Shown: piece by piece, positions 6,536-9,582 of the stretch | Layout of the letters: each line of letters begins with the position of its first letter | How positions within the stretch are numbered: position 1 is the first letter of the stretch | From: F23-B02 sp963627445 | Lineage (GTDB): Bacteria > Bacillota > Clostridia > Oscillospirales > Oscillospiraceae | Reading direction: 5' to 3' | Length of the DNA: 9,582 bases | Assembly: GCA_963627445.1 (NCBI GenBank) | Contig: CAVGBM010000115.1 | Location: 1-9,582, forward strand | The notes under the pieces: generated by a model | What the model saw: only the letters and a program-made list of their open reading frames with translations | Databases searched by the model: none | Told to the model about the DNA's origin: nothing | Program-made: the position numbers and the translations under genes

Positions 6536-6571
6536 CGGAGCGGAGATAATTGTATCAAAGGAGAGACTGAT

Positions 6572-7846
6572 ATGATAAAGACCGACATTAAATATTCGCA
6601 GTACCTGCAAATTCTCAAAGAGGAGCTTATCCCCGCCATGGGCTGCACAGAGCCTATCGCGATGGCCTATGCCGCGGCAAAGGCTCGCGCCGTGCTGGGG
6701 AAAATGCCGGAGAAAATCGATATAGTCATAAGCGGCAACATTATAAAGAACGTCAAAAGCGTCATCGTGCCGAACACGGGCGGCTTAAAGGGCATCACCG
6801 CCGCCATCGCAGCCGGTGTCACGGTCGGCAACGCGGATAAGCAGCTTGAGGTGCTGGCCGATGTAAAGCAGGAGGATATCCATAAGATAGCCGAGTTTAT
6901 GGACTCGTGCCAGATGACCGTCATGAAGTCGCACAGCGACAAGCTGCTGGACATTGACCTGCACATGTACGCAGGCTCGGACAGCGTGCGCCTGCGCATA
7001 ACGGATCTGCACACGAATATCGTGTTTATCGAGAAAAACGGAAAAGTGCTGTTTGAAGCAAGCGGCGAAGCTAACGACAGCGGCGAGACCGACCGCAGCG
7101 TTTTGAATGTGCAGGACATCGTCGACTTCGCCGAGACCGTCGATATCGAGGATGTGCGCGAGCTTCTGGAAAAGCAGATAGAATATAACCTTGCCATCTC
7201 CGAGGAGGGACTTCACGGCTCATACGGTGCGTCGATAGGCAAAACGCTTATCCAGACGAGGGGCGAGGATGTGCGCGTGCGCGCAAGGGCGCAGGCGGCC
7301 GCGGGCTCGGACGCGAGGATGAGCGGCTGCGAGCTGCCCGTCGTCATCGTCTCCGGCAGCGGCAACCAGGGCATGACCGCTTCCCTGCCGGTCATCGTCT
7401 ACGCAAACGACATGGGCGCAAGCCACGAGCAGCTTTTGAGAGCGCTTGTGGTGTCAAACCTCATCACCATCCATCAGAAAACGCCCATCGGCAGACTCAG
7501 CGCCTTCTGCGGCGCAGTCAGCGCCGGCTGCGGTGCGGCCGCAGGCGTTGCATGGCTCATTGACGGCACGACCGAGGCCGTGTCGGCGACGATCACCAAC
7601 ACGCTCGGCATGATATCCGGCACGGTGTGCGACGGGGCAAAGCCCTCGTGTGCGGCAAAGATTGCCTCCGCCGTTGAAGCGGGACTTCTCGGCTTTGACC
7701 TTTACGAGAACGGCAAGGGTCTGCACGGCGGCGACGGCATACTTAAAAATGACGTTGAAAAGACCATCGAATCGGTCGGCCAGCTCGCCCGCGAGGGCAT
7801 GCGCGAGACCGACGCCGAGATACTCGACATCATGCTCGACGACTGA
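6572..7846 (+). CDS. cyuA: L-cysteine desulfidase, UPF0597/serine dehydratase alpha-like
   Basis: The 424-residue protein matches the CyuA/YhaM family over its full length. Members break L-cysteine into pyruvate, ammonia and sulfide with a [4Fe-4S] cluster in the cytosol. The N-terminal signature LIPAMGCTEPIAMAYAAAKA holds Cys25, a family-invariant cluster ligand. C-terminal blocks include GSGNQGMTASLPVIVYA (about 262-278), GRLSAFCGAVSAGCGAAAG (307-325) and ISGTVCDGAKPSCAAKI (348-364), so Cys313, 320, 353 and 360 supply the other candidate ligands. The start has AAAGGAG eight bases upstream. It is a single-gene unit with its own terminator, and the only plus-strand gene; no cysteine permease or CyuR-type regulator adjoins it. 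Some databases call such proteins serine dehydratase alpha-like; the GCTEP motif and length favour the desulfidase. Confidence 0.92.
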   Translation: MIKTDIKYSQYLQILKEELIPAMGCTEPIAMAYAAAKARAVLGKMPEKIDIVISGNIIKNVKSVIVPNTGGLKGITAAIAAGVTVGNADKQLEVLADVKQEDIHKIAEFMDSCQMTVMKSHSDKLLDIDLHMYAGSDSVRLRITDLHTNIVFIEKNGKVLFEASGEANDSGETDRSVLNVQDIVDFAETVDIEDVRELLEKQIEYNLAISEEGLHGSYGASIGKTLIQTRGEDVRVRARAQAAAGSDARMSGCELPVVIVSGSGNQGMTASLPVIVYANDMGASHEQLLRALVVSNLITIHQKTPIGRLSAFCGAVSAGCGAAAGVAWLIDGTTEAVSATITNTLGMISGTVCDGAKPSCAAKIASAVEAGLLGFDLYENGKGLHGGDGILKNDVEKTIESVGQLAREGMRETDAEILDIMLDD

Positions 7847-7855
7847 TATGGACGC

Positions 7856-7890
7856 AAAAACTGCTGCATCGTGTGATGCAGCAGTTTTTT
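7856..7890 (+). terminator. Bidirectional terminator between cyuA and coaX
   Basis: AAAAACTGCTGCATC (7856-7870) pairs perfectly over 15 bp with GATGCAGCAGTTTTT (7875-7889) around GTGT, and T continues to 7890. It lies nine bases after the cyuA stop and 11 bases after the coaX stop on the other strand, where it also ends in a T run. It therefore serves both converging genes. Confidence 0.92.
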
Positions 7891-7901
7891 CATTTAATGA
7901 T

Positions 7902-8681
7902 CTAGCGCTGACGGCGCTTTGCGTTTTTCTCGTAAAGTATCGCAAGTCCCTTGAGCAAAAGCGCGGGCTCGTACTCTATCTTCCGCCGGCAATAGGGAAC
8001 GACAACACTGGCAAGTCCGCCGGTGGCGACAACGGTGACAGGCTCGCCGAGCTCTGCCTCCATGCGGTCTACCATGCCGTCGACAAGTGCCGCCGTGCCG
8101 TAGACGGCGCCGCTTTTCATGCTGTCAACGGTGTTCGAGCCGATGCACTTGGAGGGCGCTTCGATCGCGATATTCGGAAGCAGGCTCGTGCCGGAGGACA
8201 GCGCCGTGTACGAAAGCTTCACGCCCGGGATGATCGCACCGCCGAGGTAGGCCCCGTCCTTATCAAGAGCGACGATGGTCGTCGCCGTGCCCATGTCGAC
8301 TATGACGATAGGCGGCTTGAACATCGCAAGTGCGCCGACAGCGCCGGTTATAAGGTCGCCCGCGAGCGTGCCCGGGTCGTCAATTTTGACATTCACGCCG
8401 GTCTTTATCCCCGCGCCGACGACCATACAGTCAAGGTCGGTGACCTTCTTTACCGCGGAGCGTATCGCACGGTTCAGCTGCGGCACGACCGAGGACAGGA
8501 TAGCGCCGGTGAAGGCGTGATAATCAATGCCGTCAAACTCAAAGCTCTGGCGCATCCTGAGCGCATAGTCGCTTGAAAGGTCGTTGAGATTCGTCGCCAG
8601 GCGATAGGCGCTCCTGACCTCGCCGTTTTCAACACAGCCGACGACAACGTTGGTGTTGCCTACATCGATGGTGAGTATCAT
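7902..8681 (-). CDS. coaX: Type III pantothenate kinase
   Basis: This 259-residue cytosolic enzyme would phosphorylate pantothenate, the first step of coenzyme A synthesis. It has the ASKHA-fold signatures of CoaX: DVGNTN (6-11) for phosphate binding, DMGTATT (129-135), the GGAIIPG block (147-153), a GSNTVDSMKSGAVYG stretch (181-195) and VVATGGLA (217-224). The region that is commonly G-A-D-R in other CoaX proteins reads G-D-L (108-110), keeping the Asp but not the Arg; this occurs in some clostridial members to my recollection. It begins four bases after the stop of the ECF S-component gene, and its ribosome site AGG lies in that gene's last codons, so the two are one operon. That pairing joins vitamin uptake to its first use. 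Confidence 0.95.
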   Translation of the reverse strand: MILTIDVGNTNVVVGCVENGEVRSAYRLATNLNDLSSDYALRMRQSFEFDGIDYHAFTGAILSSVVPQLNRAIRSAVKKVTDLDCMVVGAGIKTGVNVKIDDPGTLAGDLITGAVGALAMFKPPIVIVDMGTATTIVALDKDGAYLGGAIIPGVKLSYTALSSGTSLLPNIAIEAPSKCIGSNTVDSMKSGAVYGTAALVDGMVDRMEAELGEPVTVVATGGLASVVVPYCRRKIEYEPALLLKGLAILYEKNAKRRQR

Positions 8682-8685
8682 AGCT

Positions 8686-9282
8686 TTACCTCATTTTCTT
8701 TCCGGCACGGATAATTCTCGAAATGCCGGTACTGAGCACCATGTTCACGACGAGCTCAACAAGGAAGTTCACGCCCGCAAGTCCGAACACGATATAAGTC
8801 ACAAGATTTTGTCCGCCAGCCATGGCAGTGAGGGTGTCTGCAAAGAACACCATCATGCCGACGACGAAAAGGCCGGTGTTCACGACGGGGCATACTATGC
8901 CTGCGCAGATAACTGCCGCAAGCTCGTTTTTCTTGGCTATCGCCCTGTAGCACACGCCCGAGAGCCAGCCTGCCGCCGTGCCCTTGCCGAGGCAGGTAAC
9001 TAAAAGTCCCACGGGGCTTATGCCCATGAGCAGCATGATAAAGCCGCCATCCCATCCGGCAACACCGGTGAGGACGACGACTGCGCTGAACACGAAGCCT
9101 AAGATCGCGCCTGCGCCCGTGCCGTAGATCGCAGCGCCGATGATGATAGGCGCAAGCGAAAGCGTGATGGAAACGGGACCGAATTTAACGAAGTTGCTGA
9201 GGATCTGGAGTACGATGATAGTCGCACTCAAGATCGCAATGCCGGTCATGCGGCGGGTCTTGTCTGTTCTGTTTGTATTCAT
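8686..9282 (-). CDS. panT: ECF transporter S component, probably pantothenate-specific
   Basis: The 198-residue hydrophobic protein shows about six membrane segments and the S-component pattern: a short basic N-terminus, LQILSNFVKFGPVSITLS-type first loop (features at 25-42), PIIIGAAIYGTGAGAILGF (45-63) and CPVVNTGLFVVG (131-142). S components bind a vitamin and dock on the shared EcfA-A'-T module, which is not in this window. Pantothenate is inferred from its tight coupling to coaX downstream. The ATG at 9282 is chosen because AGGAGG lies six bases upstream and because it gives the family's normal length. The same frame is open 97 codons further upstream, but that part has no membrane-protein character and corresponds to the hairpin-rich leader. 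Regulation may act through that leader. Confidence 0.9.
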   Translation of the reverse strand: MNTNRTDKTRRMTGIAILSATIIVLQILSNFVKFGPVSITLSLAPIIIGAAIYGTGAGAILGFVFSAVVVLTGVAGWDGGFIMLLMGISPVGLLVTCLGKGTAAGWLSGVCYRAIAKKNELAAVICAGIVCPVVNTGLFVVGMMVFFADTLTAMAGGQNLVTYIVFGLAGVNFLVELVVNMVLSTGISRIIRAGKKMR

Positions 9283-9303
9283 TTTTAACCTCCTGCTGTC
9301 GCT

Positions 9304-9333
9304 CCACCTATTGGGGCAGAGTTCTGCCCGTGG
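9304..9333 (-). promoter_or_regulatory. Small hairpin just upstream of the panT ribosome binding site
   Basis: GGGCAGA (9314-9320) and TCTGCCC (9323-9329) form an inverted repeat, flanked by pairing CCAC (9304-9307) and GTGG (9330-9333). It ends ten bases before the AGGAGG of panT on the minus strand. It has no T-tract, so it is not a terminator; it may affect mRNA stability or translation. Confidence 0.4.
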
Positions 9334-9370
9334 ATGCGGCGCTGGAGCTGACGGGAGCCGAACCCTGCCG

Positions 9371-9477
9371 GTTTTGACGGGCAGATTTCCGCTCATGCTG
9401 CGTTGAAGCGCTTGCAAATACGAAAGTATTCCCTTCACGCTTCGCCTTGTCTGAGCAAAAATCTGCTCCGTCAAAAC
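9371..9477. repeat. 107-nt imperfect palindromic element with GAAA loop
   Basis: The arms pair in order: GTTTTGACGG (9371-9380) with CCGTCAAAAC (9468-9477); CAGATTT (9382-9388) with AAATCTG (9459-9465); GCTCA (9391-9395) with TGAGC (9452-9456); GAAGCG (9405-9410) with CGCTTC (9438-9443); AATAC (9417-9421) with GTATT (9426-9430) around GAAA. Small internal loops lie between the helices. It sits in the leader of panT or between panT and the upstream gene. No transposase or terminator T-tract is present. It could be an intergenic repeat of the REP/MITE kind or a structured RNA. Confidence 0.7.
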
Positions 9478-9512
9478 TGCAAGGCATCTGTCAGTAGTGT
9501 TTTTCGAGGGAT

Positions 9513-9578
9513 TTTCGGCTTTCTTTGGTGAGAATGGGCTGTCGCCCATTAAGACAAAAAAGGCGGAAAGCACCGAAA
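9513..9578. repeat. Second composite hairpin in the panT upstream region
   Basis: TTTCGG-CTTTC (9513-9523) can pair with GAAAG-CA-CCGAAA (9566-9578, two-base bulge). The interior holds a perfect seven-bp stem, AATGGGC (9533-9539) with GCCCATT (9544-9550), around TGTC. On the minus strand a run of six T follows the outer right part. An alternative is that 9556-9582 is one half of a terminator for the upstream gene, whose other half lies beyond the window edge. Confidence 0.45.
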
Positions 9579-9582
9579 GGGC

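Larger units (their letters stand above)
9283..9582. other. 300-base region without a recognisable gene
   Basis: This stretch upstream of panT holds three inverted repeats (9304-9333, 9371-9477, 9513-9578). I see no clear -35/-10 pair on the minus strand and no known riboswitch motif. The open frame running through it encodes a basic, Ser/Pro/Arg-rich string with no family resemblance, so I treat it as non-coding. Confidence 0.5.

Noticed and set aside
7650..8576. A 308-codon plus-strand open frame across the end of cyuA and opposite coaX
   Set aside because: It overlaps two well-recognised genes and their shared terminator, and its translation is basic and low-information with no recognisable domain.
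9283..9573. In-frame 97-codon N-terminal extension of the panT product
   Set aside because: It lacks any family resemblance, runs through the hairpins, and the ATG at 9282 has a strong AGGAGG and gives the normal S-component length.

Overview
The window looks like part of a low-GC-phylum (Firmicutes) chromosome, most likely a gut-type Clostridia of the Oscillospiraceae/Ruminococcaceae kind. The support is a moderate-to-high GC coding bias, strong AGGAGG-type ribosome binding sites, TTG and GTG starts, a BspA-type leucine-rich-repeat surface protein, a DegV protein, a CoaX-type pantothenate kinase, an ECF-transporter S subunit and a UPF0597 cysteine desulfidase. This is inference from family content; no marker gene is present. 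It reads as mostly housekeeping chromosome. No phage, transposase, CRISPR, tRNA or rRNA is visible.

All genes lie on the minus strand except cyuA. From the left: (1) a secreted BspA-type LRR protein, cut by the window start (1-964). (2) A three-gene operon read from 3299 down to 1139: a DegV fatty-acid-binding protein, a 118-residue protein of unknown function with a possible SecB-like fold, and a sugar-phosphate-type nucleotidyltransferase. It has a promoter at 3346-3374 and a terminator at 1076-1125. (3) A monocistronic membrane protein (3423-4892) with two long heptad-repeat coiled-coil arms between one N-terminal and three C-terminal membrane segments. (4) A Crp/Fnr-family regulator (5053-5703). 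(5) A phosphatidylserine synthase (5795-6409). (6) Divergent from pssA, the plus-strand cyuA (6572-7846). (7) A panT-coaX pair (9282 to 7902): a probable pantothenate uptake subunit followed by the kinase that starts CoA synthesis.

Almost every transcription unit is bounded by a long, nearly perfect hairpin whose stem runs into A- and T-tracts on both sides, so most of these terminators could act in both directions. Four promoters can be read with fair confidence, and they decide some starts: the pssA promoter and the crp -10 box both lie inside the longest open frames, so the true starts are downstream.

The least explained part is the 300-base stretch upstream of panT (9283-9582). It carries a 107-nt imperfect hairpin, a second composite hairpin and a small hairpin near the ribosome binding site, with no clear promoter or gene. 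Other points worth a look are the exact 7-residue glycine periodicity of the membrane protein, an Asn in place of an expected His in the DegV protein, and the possible SecB-like protein in the DegV operon. I did not find a convincing new multi-gene system.
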